A stretch of 64,000 bases of DNA, taken from contig NZ_LBMJ01000001.1 of the NCBI RefSeq assembly GCF_001413925.1, positions 930,001-994,000 on the forward strand, read 5' to 3'. The notes below the pieces were generated by a model. That model saw only the letters and a program-made list of their open reading frames with translations, was not told the origin of the DNA and searched no databases. Shown here in pieces: positions 47,711 through 56,570 of this stretch; position 1 is the stretch's first letter, and each line of letters starts with the position of its first letter. The translations under genes were made by a program, and so were the position numbers. This DNA comes from Nonlabens sp. YIK11 (GTDB lineage: Bacteria > Bacteroidota > Bacteroidia > Flavobacteriales > Flavobacteriaceae).

Positions 47711-50017
47711 ATGAAAGCAATTAAATTTTTGTTCATGAGTATGATGCTCATTTCTTTTGGCGCTTTTGCACAAGATGCACCTGCCGAAGAAAAAGCACCA
47801 GAACACTACAACGAGAACAAATTCCGTCAAATGTATCAGGAGTTCTCAACTCCTAACGAATACCGTAGCGCCAGTGGTGCTCCAGGTCCTGCGTACTATC
47901 AACAGCGCGCAGACTACAAAATGGACGTACGCCTGGATGATGCAAACCATCACCTATACGGTTATGAAACCATTACCTATACTAACAAATCTCCAGATGT
48001 CCTAAGCTATTTATGGGTACAACTGGATCAAAATATGCGTGCCAAGGACAGTAAAACCCCTTTGATTGAAGGTGGAAGAATCGATCCTTATGCAACTCCA
48101 GCCGGGTTTACTGGTAGCTTCTTGGAGCAGCCATTTGATGGTGGTTTCAACATCACCAAGGTTTTGGACAGTAAAGGAAATCCTTTAAAATACACCATCA
48201 ACCAAACCATGATGCGTGTAGAGATGCCAGAACCATTAGAGTCTGGAGACGATTTTGAATTTGATATTGAATGGGATTACAACATTAACGATCACGTGAA
48301 CGGTCGCGGCCGTAGTGGTTATGAGCAAACTCCTGATGGGAACCGCTCTTATGTTATCGCTCAATTCTATCCACGTATGGCAGTTTATAATGACGTTGAA
48401 GGATGGCAAAACAGCCAGTTCTGGGGACGTGATGAGTTTGCGTTGCCATTCGGTTCTTTTGAAGTGAATATCACTGTTCCTTCTGACCACTGGTTAGACG
48501 GTACTGGTAAATTGACCAACCGTAAGGATGTTTATACCAAAGAAGAAATGAATCGTTATGAAAGAGCGATGAAGTCTTATGAGAAGCCTGTGATTATTAG
48601 AACACAAGCAGAAGCTGAAAAGTTTGCTCAAGGAAGTGCAGAAACCACAACAACTACCAAAACATGGAAGTTAAAAGCAGACTTCGTACGTGACTTTGGA
48701 TGGACATCTTCTAGAAGATACATTGCAGACGCTATGGCCGTAAAAGTAGGAAAGAGCGATGTGATGGCAGTTTCCATCTATCCGCCAGAAGGTAATCCTC
48801 TATGGGAACAATGGTCCACTTATGCCGTTGCACAAACACTGAAGTCGTACTCAAGAATGACTTTTGATTATCCTTACCACAAGGCGATCTCTGTACACGC
48901 TAAAAATCAAGGGATGGAATATCCTATGATTTGTTGGAACTATGGTCGTCCAGAGCCAGACGGTTCTTATTCTGACCGTGTGAAGTATGGAATGATTTCC
49001 GTAATTATTCATGAGGTAGGACACAACTATTTCCCGATGATCGTGAACTCTGACGAGCGCCAGTGGACTTGGATGGATGAAGGTTTGAACACTTTTGTAC
49101 AGTATGTAGCAGAGCAGGATTTTGGCGAAAGCTATCCAGAAGCCCTTAAAGGTGACACAGATCTTGATAAATATCCATCACGTCGCGGTCCAGCAGCAGC
49201 CATCGTTCCTTACATGGGCGGTGACCAGCGTTATATTGCACCAATTATGACCAAAGGTTTGAACACTTATCAGTTTGGTTCTAACGCTTACGCGAAACCT
49301 GCTACGGGTCTAAACATTCTACGTGAAACGATCATGGGTAGAGACTTGTTTGACTACGCATTCCGTGAGTATTCCAACAGATGGATGTTCAAGCACCCAA
49401 CGCCAGAGGATTTCTTCCGTACTATGGAAGATGCCAGTGCAGTGGATCTAGACTGGTTCTGGAGAGGTTGGTTCTATTCCACTCAATATACAGATATGGC
49501 GATAGGTGGTGTTGATCAATACTACGTTTCCAATGAAGTAAATGCTGAAATGAAAGAACTAGCGGCAGAACGCAACATACCACTTGAGCGATTCAAAGGT
49601 TTGGTATTCATGGTCAAAAAAGACTCTGAAGACTACAAAGCCGAAATGGACGGTCAAGACCCTAAAGAAGATGCGGTTGCTTTGAAAGAATACTTGATGG
49701 ATAACTTCACACCAGAAGAAAGAGCACAGCTTAAAAACCCTAAGTTCTTCTACCAAATCACTGTTGATAAACCAGGTGGATTGGTTATGCCTATCATTCT
49801 AGAATACACCTATGCTGATGGAACTACTGAAAAAGTAACGCACCCAGCAGAAATCTGGAGATACAATGATAAGCAAGTGACCTTGTCTAAAGGTTCTGCT
49901 AAGGAGATCACTAAAATCGTTATCGATCCAGATCTTGAGACAGCAGATATTGATGTGTCTAACAATGCATGGCCGCAAGAAGCCACAGTAGACAAGTTCG
50001 AAGAAATGAAGAACTAA
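47711..50017 (+). CDS. M1 family zinc aminopeptidase (secreted)
   Basis: A 768-residue metallopeptidase with a signal peptide (MKAIKFLFMSMMLISFGAFAQ). The catalytic core is VIIHEVGHNYFPMIV with zinc ligands His434 and His438 and the third ligand Glu457 (WMDEGLNTF), the HExxH-x18-E pattern of gluzincins. The exopeptidase GxMEN-like element appears as QGMEYPMI. The N-terminal beta domain (YQQRADYKMDVRLDDANHHLYGYETITYTNKSPD) is the M1 N-domain. It probably cleaves peptides in the periplasm or outside. It follows the DUF6702 gene with a 64-base gap and ends at a strong terminator. Confidence 0.93.
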   Translation: MKAIKFLFMSMMLISFGAFAQDAPAEEKAPEHYNENKFRQMYQEFSTPNEYRSASGAPGPAYYQQRADYKMDVRLDDANHHLYGYETITYTNKSPDVLSYLWVQLDQNMRAKDSKTPLIEGGRIDPYATPAGFTGSFLEQPFDGGFNITKVLDSKGNPLKYTINQTMMRVEMPEPLESGDDFEFDIEWDYNINDHVNGRGRSGYEQTPDGNRSYVIAQFYPRMAVYNDVEGWQNSQFWGRDEFALPFGSFEVNITVPSDHWLDGTGKLTNRKDVYTKEEMNRYERAMKSYEKPVIIRTQAEAEKFAQGSAETTTTTKTWKLKADFVRDFGWTSSRRYIADAMAVKVGKSDVMAVSIYPPEGNPLWEQWSTYAVAQTLKSYSRMTFDYPYHKAISVHAKNQGMEYPMICWNYGRPEPDGSYSDRVKYGMISVIIHEVGHNYFPMIVNSDERQWTWMDEGLNTFVQYVAEQDFGESYPEALKGDTDLDKYPSRRGPAAAIVPYMGGDQRYIAPIMTKGLNTYQFGSNAYAKPATGLNILRETIMGRDLFDYAFREYSNRWMFKHPTPEDFFRTMEDASAVDLDWFWRGWFYSTQYTDMAIGGVDQYYVSNEVNAEMKELAAERNIPLERFKGLVFMVKKDSEDYKAEMDGQDPKEDAVALKEYLMDNFTPEERAQLKNPKFFYQITVDKPGGLVMPIILEYTYADGTTEKVTHPAEIWRYNDKQVTLSKGSAKEITKIVIDPDLETADIDVSNNAWPQEATVDKFEEMKN

Positions 50018-50039
50018 AAATTCTCATGGAATAATTATC

Positions 50040-50070
50040 AAGCCAGATTTACAATGAATCTGGCTTTTTT
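50040..50070 (+). terminator. Intrinsic terminator after the M1 peptidase gene
   Basis: Stem AAGCCAGATT (50040-50049) with AATCTGGCTT (50057-50066), 7-base loop, then TTTT. The -7 box of the next gene begins at its last base. Confidence 0.9.
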
Positions 50071-50077
50071 ATGTTTG
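50070..50077 (+). promoter_or_regulatory. -7 box TATGTTTG for the lipoprotein gene
   Basis: Full TAnnTTTG match directly abutting the terminator and six bases before ATG 50084; it rules out the in-frame ATG at 50054. Confidence 0.5.
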
Positions 50078-50083
50078 TACGTT

Positions 50084-50911
50084 ATGAGAAAACACTTTTT
50101 CTATATCGCGGTTAGTTTTCTGGCTTTAAGCTTTGTTGCTTGTGATGATGATATCATGAGTGATGACGAGCTGGTCGAAGTCATTGAGCCTGTAGATGAT
50201 CTTGTGAGATTGCAGGGCATCACAATAGAAGACGATGCGGCTACCGTGATTCAAGAAATAGAGATTGATTATGATGAGAAATCATTAATCAGGCAGATCA
50301 CGTTCTCGGGCATGGAAAATGTCCTCTATAACATGACGTATGCGATTAATGATCGGTTGATAGCCTTTGAGAAAGTACAGAACGGTCAAACGACTAGCAA
50401 TACGCTGGATTATAATAATAACCTCATCACCTTGACTACAACATTCCCAGATGCCACCGTACAGCAAAAGGAATTAAGTATTGACTTTCAAAACAGGATC
50501 AACTTCGTTAGAACTTTTGATGTTGCCACTAACGGCTCCAGAACTGCTACTGATCAAACCCAATACGTGTACTCGCAAAACTTCAATGTGGAGCGCATTA
50601 ACGACTTGAGACCAACAGGAAACTCTATTGAATCCACTACAGAGCTTACCTATCTATTCAACAACAATCCGTTTAGGGACATGAACGATGTGATACGGTT
50701 TTTGATTTTTGAAGAGTTCGTTCCCTATACCAGGTATTTACCTGCAACGCTGGAAGAGCGATTCAATTCCAACGGTCCACCTGTAGATGGTAGGTTTGTG
50801 TCTTACGATTACACCTTGCAGGAAGACGATTTTCCCAGTTCTAGAACCGTATCGTCCACTACGGCAACCGGCACTCAAACCACGGTAGAGACTTTTAATT
50901 ACCTACCTTAA
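50084..50911 (+). CDS. Unrecognised lipoprotein
   Basis: A 275-residue protein with a lipoprotein signal (MRKHFFYIAVSFLALSFVACDDD; cysteine about residue 20). The mature part is beta-rich with repeated tripartite strands (YDEKSLIRQITFSGMENVLYNMTYAIND, TTSNTLDYNNNLITLTTTFPDATVQ), reminiscent of the DUF4595-like or RHS-like beta repeats that many Bacteroidota lipoproteins have, but no family can be named with confidence. The long tail ends DFPSSRTVSSTTATGTQTTV. Location: outer or inner membrane, facing out. It is flanked by the terminator of the previous gene and the promoter of tatA. Confidence 0.8.
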   Translation: MRKHFFYIAVSFLALSFVACDDDIMSDDELVEVIEPVDDLVRLQGITIEDDAATVIQEIEIDYDEKSLIRQITFSGMENVLYNMTYAINDRLIAFEKVQNGQTTSNTLDYNNNLITLTTTFPDATVQQKELSIDFQNRINFVRTFDVATNGSRTATDQTQYVYSQNFNVERINDLRPTGNSIESTTELTYLFNNNPFRDMNDVIRFLIFEEFVPYTRYLPATLEERFNSNGPPVDGRFVSYDYTLQEDDFPSSRTVSSTTATGTQTTVETFNYLP

Positions 50912-50948
50912 TTAACGCTTTTGAATATCTAAGATCTTGCTGGGATCG

Positions 50949-50956
50949 TATATTTG
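50949..50956 (+). promoter_or_regulatory. -7 box TATATTTG for tatA
   Basis: Full TAnnTTTG match ending four bases before ATG 50961, which excludes the TTG at 50937 as start. Confidence 0.5.
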
Positions 50957-50960
50957 CATC

Positions 50961-51236
50961 ATGGTTTCATTGCCCCTTTTTATAAGCATGCCAGAAATGA
51001 TGATCGTAGGATTGGTCATTATTTTGGTATTTGGTTCTGATAAGCTACCCGAAATTGTTCGAGGTATCGCAAAGGCTATGAATACCGTGCGCAATGCCAC
51101 TGACGATATCAAGAATGAGATCACTAAATCTGCCGATGAGCATGGTTTCTCAAAAGATATCAAGGAAATCACCAAACAAATTGAGCAAGTCAAGGATCAG
51201 ATTGAAGATTCTGGATCCATCAAACGCAAGTTCTAA
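50961..51236 (+). CDS. tatA: Twin-arginine translocase subunit TatA/B-like
   Basis: A 91-residue protein of the TatA/Hcf106 type: a single N-terminal membrane helix (EMMIVGLVIILVFGSDKLPEIVRGIAKAM), with the FGxxKLPE hinge as FGSDKLPE, and an amphipathic and then charged coiled tail (DIKNEITKSADEHGFSKDIKEITKQIEQVKD). It forms the pore of the Tat export path for folded proteins. TatB cannot be excluded from sequence alone. It overlaps the PAP2 gene by one base (TAATG). Confidence 0.9.
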   Translation: MVSLPLFISMPEMMIVGLVIILVFGSDKLPEIVRGIAKAMNTVRNATDDIKNEITKSADEHGFSKDIKEITKQIEQVKDQIEDSGSIKRKF

Positions 51237-51814
51237 TGTGGGAAGAACTCGTCCAGTTAGATCGTGACATATTCAGTTTTATCAATGGTCTTTGGATAGG
51301 TAGGTTTACCGACTTTTGGCTGTTTGTTACCCAGATAGAACACTGGATACCGCTTTACCTTTTCTTCTTTTATTTACTCTACAAATCTATGTCTTGGCGC
51401 AAAGGATTGGCCAGCATTGGCATGGTGTTGACCACTGCTGTTTTTACCTTGTGGTGTACCAATTTTGTCAAGAACAATGTGGAGCGCCTGCGACCTAACA
51501 ATGAACCCATGTTGATGGATAGCATCAACATTCTGCAAAAGCCAGAAAACTTTAGTTTCTGGTCGGGTCATAGTGCCGTAAGTTTTGCAGCCACGACAAT
51601 TGTGGTGCTATTGCTGCAGCATTATAAACCCGGCAAATGGTATTATCTTTTTTATATCTGGCCCATCGTTTTTGCGCTTTCCAGAATATTTGTGGGCGTG
51701 CATTACCCTGCAGATGTCACCGTGGGAATGATCGTCGGGCTTCTCACCGGCTATGCTTTTTACAAGCTGACGCTATTTCTCTTTGACGTGCTACAGAACA
51801 CGAGAAAGCGTTAA
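51236..51814 (+). CDS. Membrane PAP2 family phosphatase
   Basis: A 192-residue integral membrane phosphatase with about five helices. The three acid-phosphatase motifs are present: KNNVERLRPNN near residue 80 (KxxxxxxRP), SGHSAVSFA near 105 (PSGH-like), and SRIFVGVHYPADV near 150 (SRxxxxxHxxxD). In Flavobacteriaceae it stands behind tatA and may dephosphorylate undecaprenyl-pyrophosphate or phosphatidic acid; the substrate is not decided. Its end overlaps the O-methyltransferase tail by 24 bases on the opposite strand. Confidence 0.9.
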   Translation: MWEELVQLDRDIFSFINGLWIGRFTDFWLFVTQIEHWIPLYLFFFYLLYKSMSWRKGLASIGMVLTTAVFTLWCTNFVKNNVERLRPNNEPMLMDSINILQKPENFSFWSGHSAVSFAATTIVVLLLQHYKPGKWYYLFYIWPIVFALSRIFVGVHYPADVTVGMIVGLLTGYAFYKLTLFLFDVLQNTRKR

Positions 51815-52444
51815 TCCATCACGTACGGATAGGAGCACCGTTTGCAATCTGGGATCTTCCTTAAGTAGTCTATTATATTCCAGCAATACAGGTGTTGAAA
51901 TGTCTTTAGGCAGTACTTCTTCCACTACTTTTCCATGCCATAGGACATTGTCAGAAATGATCAAGGATCCAGAATTCACCTTTTCCATCACTTGTTGCAA
52001 GTAGGTGACATAATTGGGTTTGTCGGCATCGATAAAGACCAGGTCAAAAGTTCCCTCAAGTTGCGGGATGATTTGGGTGGCATCGCCTATTTTTTGATGC
52101 ACCGTGATTTTAGGGTTTATGCTTTCGCGAAAGCGAGAAAAATATCTGCCCGCAAAATCCTCTAATTCTTCATTGATATCGATGGTCACCAATTCACTGC
52201 CAGACGGCATGCCTTCCATCAAACATATCGCAGAATAACCCGTAAACGTACCGATTTCCAGAACACGTTTAGGAGCGCGCAAATGCGAGATCATACTCAA
52301 CACGCGACCTTGATAAGCACCAGACAACATGATGGGTTGCAGCACCTTTAAATGCGTTTCCCGGGTCAGATCTTTTAAAATCTGCGGTTCATCCTGTGAG
52401 TGGTTGACGATGTAGTCGTCTAGATCTTTGGGTAAAAAAAACAT
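51791..52444 (-). CDS. SAM-dependent O-methyltransferase (caffeoyl-CoA OMT family)
   Basis: A 217-residue cytosolic class I methyltransferase of the COMT/OMT-3 type. Motifs: RVLEIGTFTGYSAICLMEGM near residue 59 (SAM motif I), LVTIDINEE near 86, FDLVFIDADKPNYVTYLQQV near 128-147 (motif post II), and SGSLIISDNVLWHGKV near 155-170. Metal-binding Asp/Asn are present. The substrate is unknown. The start at 52444 (MFFLPKDLDDY) is the conserved family start; an upstream ATG at 52459 is unlikely. A palindrome copy encodes RFRES. The start codon lies in the downstream arm of the terminator hairpin at 52439-52474. Confidence 0.88.
   Translation of the reverse strand: MFFLPKDLDDYIVNHSQDEPQILKDLTRETHLKVLQPIMLSGAYQGRVLSMISHLRAPKRVLEIGTFTGYSAICLMEGMPSGSELVTIDINEELEDFAGRYFSRFRESINPKITVHQKIGDATQIIPQLEGTFDLVFIDADKPNYVTYLQQVMEKVNSGSLIISDNVLWHGKVVEEVLPKDISTPVLLEYNRLLKEDPRLQTVLLSVRDGLTLSRVL
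52121..52134. repeat. Dispersed palindrome, copy 15 (14-bp core, in O-methyltransferase gene)
   Basis: Core GCTTTCGCGAAAGC perfect; left flank T replaces C. Read on the minus strand as SRFRES. Confidence 0.92.
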
Positions 52445-52474
52445 GGCTGCAAGATACATCTTACAGCCATGTTT
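52439..52474 (-). terminator. Intrinsic terminator overlapping the start codon of the O-methyltransferase gene
   Basis: Perfect 11-bp arms AAACATGGCTG (52439-52449) and CAGCCATGTTT (52464-52474), loop of 14 bases. On the minus strand the hairpin is followed by an uninterrupted U run (52434-52441), so it should end the DUF4407 transcript. The ATG at 52444 and the Phe codons of MFFLP supply part of the arm and of the U run. Confidence 0.75.
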
Positions 52475-52495
52475 CTAAAAAGTTTGACTTTTGGT

Positions 52496-53596
52496 CTAAC
52501 CCAAAATTCCTTTCTGCTTTTCATAAAAAGCATCGGCTTGTTTTTGCATGAGTTGGCGTGCGGTTTTCTTCTTGTAGTTGTACAGTTCTTCCTCATCGGC
52601 TATGTCCGCATAGACGCGATTGTTCAGGTCGCGGTCGGTTTGCACCATGACCGTTTGCTGTTGCTTTTGCTGGGTGACCCATGATTTGACCAGTTCTTCA
52701 CGCTCTGCCAGTTTGAAGTCGTACTCACCTTTAGGAGCGAGTAATTTTGCAATAATGGGCGAGGTCTCGATCGCTAGAAACAACAGGAAAATAAAGAACG
52801 AAATCAAAAACGGCAATTTGTTCAACGCACTAATGCGTGCCATGAGTCCATCAAAGTTATCGATGATGGGTTGGGTAGCGAGTAACTGTGCTGCTTCACG
52901 TTCCTGGACCTCGGCGAGCTGGGTTTCCAGCGCCAGGATCTTTTCTGCATTGACGGGTTTCAGTGCCTGTAATTCGGCTAGGGCTGCGTCGTGTTTGTCG
53001 CGCTTCTCTTTGTAGACCGGTCCTTTCCCTAGGCGGTTGGTTCCCGCGGTACCTTCAGCCTCTGCGATGTAGGTGGCATAGAGCGCCTCGACTTCGGCCT
53101 CTTTGTTGGTGACCTCGTCTTTTAGATCTTGTATCGCTTTCGCGAAAGCGGACTCCTCAGCAGCAAACAGTAATCCTACTTGCTCCTGATTCTCGAGGGT
53201 CATCTCGTTCTTTTCGGCAAGGAGCACGCGGTCGATTTCCTTCTCAAACATTTTGAGTTCGAGAGGTTTTGAGATCACCACGGCAATGATGATGGCCAGC
53301 AAAATACGTGGCGTCGCCTGCCAGATCTCGTTGATTTTCTTGTCGCTTTTCTTAAGTGTGGAAACGATATAACGATCCAGGTTAAAAATCAACAATCCCC
53401 AAACCAGGCCAAAAGCCGTAGCGACCAGATAGCTGTCAAAAACGGTAAATAGCGCGTAGGCCGAGGCAAAAAAGGCCATGAGCGCGGTAAAGAAAACGGT
53501 AGCGCCTATACCGGCGTATTTGTTGCGCTCTCCAGCGCTACACTTATCCAGCAGATCTGCATCTGCACCGCTACAAAAAATGAAAAATGATTGCAT
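52496..53596 (-). CDS. DUF4407 domain membrane protein
   Basis: A 366-residue protein of the Bacteroidota DUF4407 family. It has transmembrane helices at about residues 30-50 (ATVFFTALMAFFASAYALF), 58-75, 95-115 (TPRILLAIIIAVVISKPLEL) and again at 268-290 (LPFLISFFIFLLFLAIETSPIIAKLL). Between helices 3 and 4 lies a long charged coiled coil (about 120-255; NKEAEVEALYATYIAE, KILALETQLAEVQEREAAQL). The N-terminal SGADADLLDKCSAGERNKYAGIGATV is a family hallmark. Function unknown. A palindrome copy is read as ESAFAKAIQ in the coil. Confidence 0.88.
   Translation of the reverse strand: MQSFFIFCSGADADLLDKCSAGERNKYAGIGATVFFTALMAFFASAYALFTVFDSYLVATAFGLVWGLLIFNLDRYIVSTLKKSDKKINEIWQATPRILLAIIIAVVISKPLELKMFEKEIDRVLLAEKNEMTLENQEQVGLLFAAEESAFAKAIQDLKDEVTNKEAEVEALYATYIAEAEGTAGTNRLGKGPVYKEKRDKHDAALAELQALKPVNAEKILALETQLAEVQEREAAQLLATQPIIDNFDGLMARISALNKLPFLISFFIFLLFLAIETSPIIAKLLAPKGEYDFKLAEREELVKSWVTQQKQQQTVMVQTDRDLNNRVYADIADEEELYNYKKKTARQLMQKQADAFYEKQKGILG
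53135..53150. repeat. Dispersed palindrome, copy 16 (16 bp, in DUF4407 gene)
   Basis: Perfect CGCTTTCGCGAAAGCG, read on the minus strand as AFAKA. Confidence 0.95.
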
Positions 53597-53814
53597 GAAA
53601 ACATTAAGTTAGGAGGTTATAACGCTCTAGGCGGTAAAATGTTACATGGATGATTTGGAATAATTACTAATTATTATTTGCTGACGCAAAATTGGATTGC
53701 CTATATCGGAATTGAGCGTTCATTTAGATAAATAACGAGCAATTACCGAATCAAATATTGACTTGATGTATCGGAATCAGCATTACAAATCGCTAAAAAA
53801 GCTATCGAACCTTC

Positions 53815-54996
53815 TCACATCATAACTTTTGGTTTGCTTTTGATCTGTTTGCTCAAATACTCTTTAATATCGCTTTCAATTTTCTCTGTATATCCCACAT
53901 ATTGATGTAGAACAATGCCCTTCTCATCTACTAAAAAATAATTAGGTACACCGAATACCCTAAATTCCTTTTTCAAATCTTTATTACCTCTAAGATTCAG
54001 AAAATTTGCATTTCGTTTTTTAACGAGATCTTGAGCAAAGTCATAATCTTCGGTAACTACACCAATTATCTGTAAATTATCACTATAGGTATCATTTAGA
54101 TTTTGAATTTTAGGAAATGATTGAATACATGGACCACACCATATTTCCCAAAAGTCTATCAATGTCAATTTTTTTTGATTCAGCGCATATTGTGTTTCTG
54201 GTTCAAATAGCTTGGGTAAAGTTATTTCGGGTATTTTTTTACCAATAATAGGATTTGGTGCTGGCTCGTCATATACTATTGGTTCATACTCGTTCAGTAT
54301 TCTTTTTTTGTTTTCAATTGAACTTTGAACACTATCATTAAGTTTATAATTGCTGAATTTGTAAATGCTTTGAAATTTGTTTCCTACCTCTGGCTGGACT
54401 TCTGTTTTTACGTAAATTGGAAGTAAATCATGATGTCTTAGAATTAACTCTTTTGTCCTTTCCGTGCTATTGTATATAGTGTCATCCGCAAATTTATATC
54501 TGACATGGTAAGTGCTGTCTGTTTCGACTAGATCAACGCTTTGATACTCTTCTTCTAACTTGAAAATGTCTTCGTAAATCATCTGACCACCAGGCGTACC
54601 AAGTAAATGTGAATCTGGAGTTTCAATACGAATCTTTTTATCTTGGTTGTATAATTGAAAGGCTTCTCCATTATCATAAACCAATGCTCTATTTAAATCA
54701 TTTCTTATTCCGTAAAACGAAAATCCAAATATTTCATCATTTTCATCTCTCTCAATGATGGCACTACCTTGATTATCCCAGATAGTGCCGTCGGCGAAAT
54801 GCATTATGTTCTGCACATCATAGCTTAACTTTTTAATTTTTTTGTATTCTTTCTCGACTTGACTTTCTAATTGTTCGAAATCTTTTTGTTTGTTTTCGCA
54901 CCCTGTTAAAATAGTTATCACAAATAGAGCGTAAATCAAACGATTTGCTATTTTGAGAGTATAATTACTTGATTTTAATTTATTTGAATACATCAT
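53815..54996 (-). CDS. TlpA-like thioredoxin domain lipoprotein
   Basis: A 393-residue protein with a lipoprotein signal (LIYALFVITILTGCENKQ; cysteine about residue 33) and a C-terminal thioredoxin domain at about 255-385: IPEITLPKLFEPETQYALNQKKLTLIDFWEIWCGPCIQSFPKIQNL, with the redox pair CGPC, then FGVPNYFLVDEKG (cis-proline loop). The N-terminal 230 residues are beta-rich and resemble LolA/DUF-type folds. It acts in the periplasm, presumably on disulphides. Base composition is more AT-rich than neighbours. It lies downstream of the BlaR1-like pair on the same strand (77-base gap) and may belong to that regulon. Confidence 0.85.
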   Translation of the reverse strand: MMYSNKLKSSNYTLKIANRLIYALFVITILTGCENKQKDFEQLESQVEKEYKKIKKLSYDVQNIMHFADGTIWDNQGSAIIERDENDEIFGFSFYGIRNDLNRALVYDNGEAFQLYNQDKKIRIETPDSHLLGTPGGQMIYEDIFKLEEEYQSVDLVETDSTYHVRYKFADDTIYNSTERTKELILRHHDLLPIYVKTEVQPEVGNKFQSIYKFSNYKLNDSVQSSIENKKRILNEYEPIVYDEPAPNPIIGKKIPEITLPKLFEPETQYALNQKKLTLIDFWEIWCGPCIQSFPKIQNLNDTYSDNLQIIGVVTEDYDFAQDLVKKRNANFLNLRGNKDLKKEFRVFGVPNYFLVDEKGIVLHQYVGYTEKIESDIKEYLSKQIKSKPKVMM

Positions 54997-55072
54997 TTTG
55001 ATTGTCTTATTATTTTGAAATGAAATGTTCCGTATGTTTTTCAGTTGAAATAGATGTAAAATCCAGGAACAC

Positions 55073-56515
55073 TTAATTATGAGTCTGTTCTATTCTCTCT
55101 AGTTCAGCTAGGTAGATGTTAAAGTAGTCATCTACATTTTTTAAGGTATTTGAATAATTTTTAGAAAATCCAGCTTTCTTGGTATCAACAGAGATTATGC
55201 ATTTTTCTCTTTTACCAATTCCCATATTAAGACTGGCCTCATCTATATTTTCCAATTGACGCATCATTTCTTCATAATTATAAGGTTGATCGTCTATAAG
55301 AAAAGTTTTATTTGTACGGACTTCATTGTTCATCTTATAAACTATTTGTTGTAAAAGATTCATATTGGCTACCGTAGTTCGTTCTGCATCTGGCCACTCA
55401 AAATTATAGGAACCCAAAATAGGTCTGTAGTTTATATCGGCGATGTCAAAAACATTTTCATTTTCATCGTAAAAAATTATATCATCGTCTTTTATGGAGT
55501 AACGATACTTTTTGTTTTTTAAGGTAGTGCTCTTATTTTCTGCAACAGGATCAATCAGTACCAGAGATATTTTTTCTTCATTAAGAGTGTCCTGAGAAGT
55601 TAAATTAGATTCTCGAATTATTTCATTGCTATCTTGTGATTTGACGGTGATTTCCTTACCACAACCTACAACCAGCAAGGCCAAGACTAGAATAACAACT
55701 ATGCTTCTCATTAGCATACTAGCGTTTGAAGTATGACTTTTCATAATCGTAAATCTTTTTTTGATGATAGGAAAATTGAAAGTGTTGGTGATGGTTTGGT
55801 ATTGCGATCTTGCCGTAAAGGCAAGCAAGGTTTCTTGATAGGTACTTGTCTGATAGCCTTTAGCAAGTACAGCATGGTCTGCTAGAAACTCGTGATTGAG
55901 CTTGATGGAAAACCTGATCAAGTACAATAAAGGGTTGAACCACATGACGACGATCAAAAATTCCATTAATAATATATCAATGCTGTGTCGTTGTTCTAGG
56001 TGCGCCATTTCGTGCTCCATAACCACTTCAGGTATTTTGCCTGATCTGTATTCTTTTGCAGAGATATAAATACGATTGTAAAAGGAATGTGGCACTTCTA
56101 CATCCTTACGCAAAACCAATTTGTGGTCATTATAAATTGACAATTCATCCGTTTTCTTGATGCGCAGGTTATAGAGATTTCGCGTTAGTCGCGCAGCCAT
56201 AATCGCAACGCCTAAGAGATACAAGCCTAAAACGATCAAACTCCAATCTACAGTGAATGATTCTTGAGCTGCGGCAATAGGTTCTACCACTTCGGTTGGT
56301 ATTTCCGATGCTGTGAATTCCATCGCGGGAATTGCTGTTTGCACCGGTAAAATTACCGTGCGCACTACAAGAAATGGTACCATCACCGAAACGACTAGCG
56401 AAGTCAATAAGTAAAACCTCTTGAATTGATGCCAACTCGTATTTTCCAGCAAGAGTTTGTACACCAGCCACAAGCTGAACAAACACACCGAGCTATTGAT
56501 TAAGAAGTGTTGCAT
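55073..56515 (-). CDS. BlaR1-like M56 family membrane metallopeptidase, copy 1
   Basis: A 480-residue protein: N-terminal membrane helices (FLINSSVCLFSLWLVYKLLL; TSLVVSVMVPFLVV; LIVLGLYLLGVAIMAARL), then the M56 peptidase with zinc motif EVVMEHEMAHLEQRHSIDILLMEFLIVVMWFNP near residues 160-192, and the LNHEFLADHAVL element with further ligand. A further helix (IVVILVLALLVVGCGKE) leads to a C-terminal extracellular tail of about 190 residues that is not a penicillin-binding sensor. In BlaR1 systems the peptidase removes the BlaI repressor on signal. It shares an almost identical N-terminal 35 residues with the next gene. Confidence 0.9.
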   Translation of the reverse strand: MQHFLINSSVCLFSLWLVYKLLLENTSWHQFKRFYLLTSLVVSVMVPFLVVRTVILPVQTAIPAMEFTASEIPTEVVEPIAAAQESFTVDWSLIVLGLYLLGVAIMAARLTRNLYNLRIKKTDELSIYNDHKLVLRKDVEVPHSFYNRIYISAKEYRSGKIPEVVMEHEMAHLEQRHSIDILLMEFLIVVMWFNPLLYLIRFSIKLNHEFLADHAVLAKGYQTSTYQETLLAFTARSQYQTITNTFNFPIIKKRFTIMKSHTSNASMLMRSIVVILVLALLVVGCGKEITVKSQDSNEIIRESNLTSQDTLNEEKISLVLIDPVAENKSTTLKNKKYRYSIKDDDIIFYDENENVFDIADINYRPILGSYNFEWPDAERTTVANMNLLQQIVYKMNNEVRTNKTFLIDDQPYNYEEMMRQLENIDEASLNMGIGKREKCIISVDTKKAGFSKNYSNTLKNVDDYFNIYLAELERIEQTHN

Positions 56516-56570
56516 GATTCTTACTTCGAGTGATTAAAGATTAAGCTAAAGGAAACCGATGCTATCATCT

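Noticed and set aside
53597..53814. 218-base AT-rich gap searched for RNA genes or ORFs
   Set aside because: No hairpin with U run, tRNA-like fold or ORF was seen.
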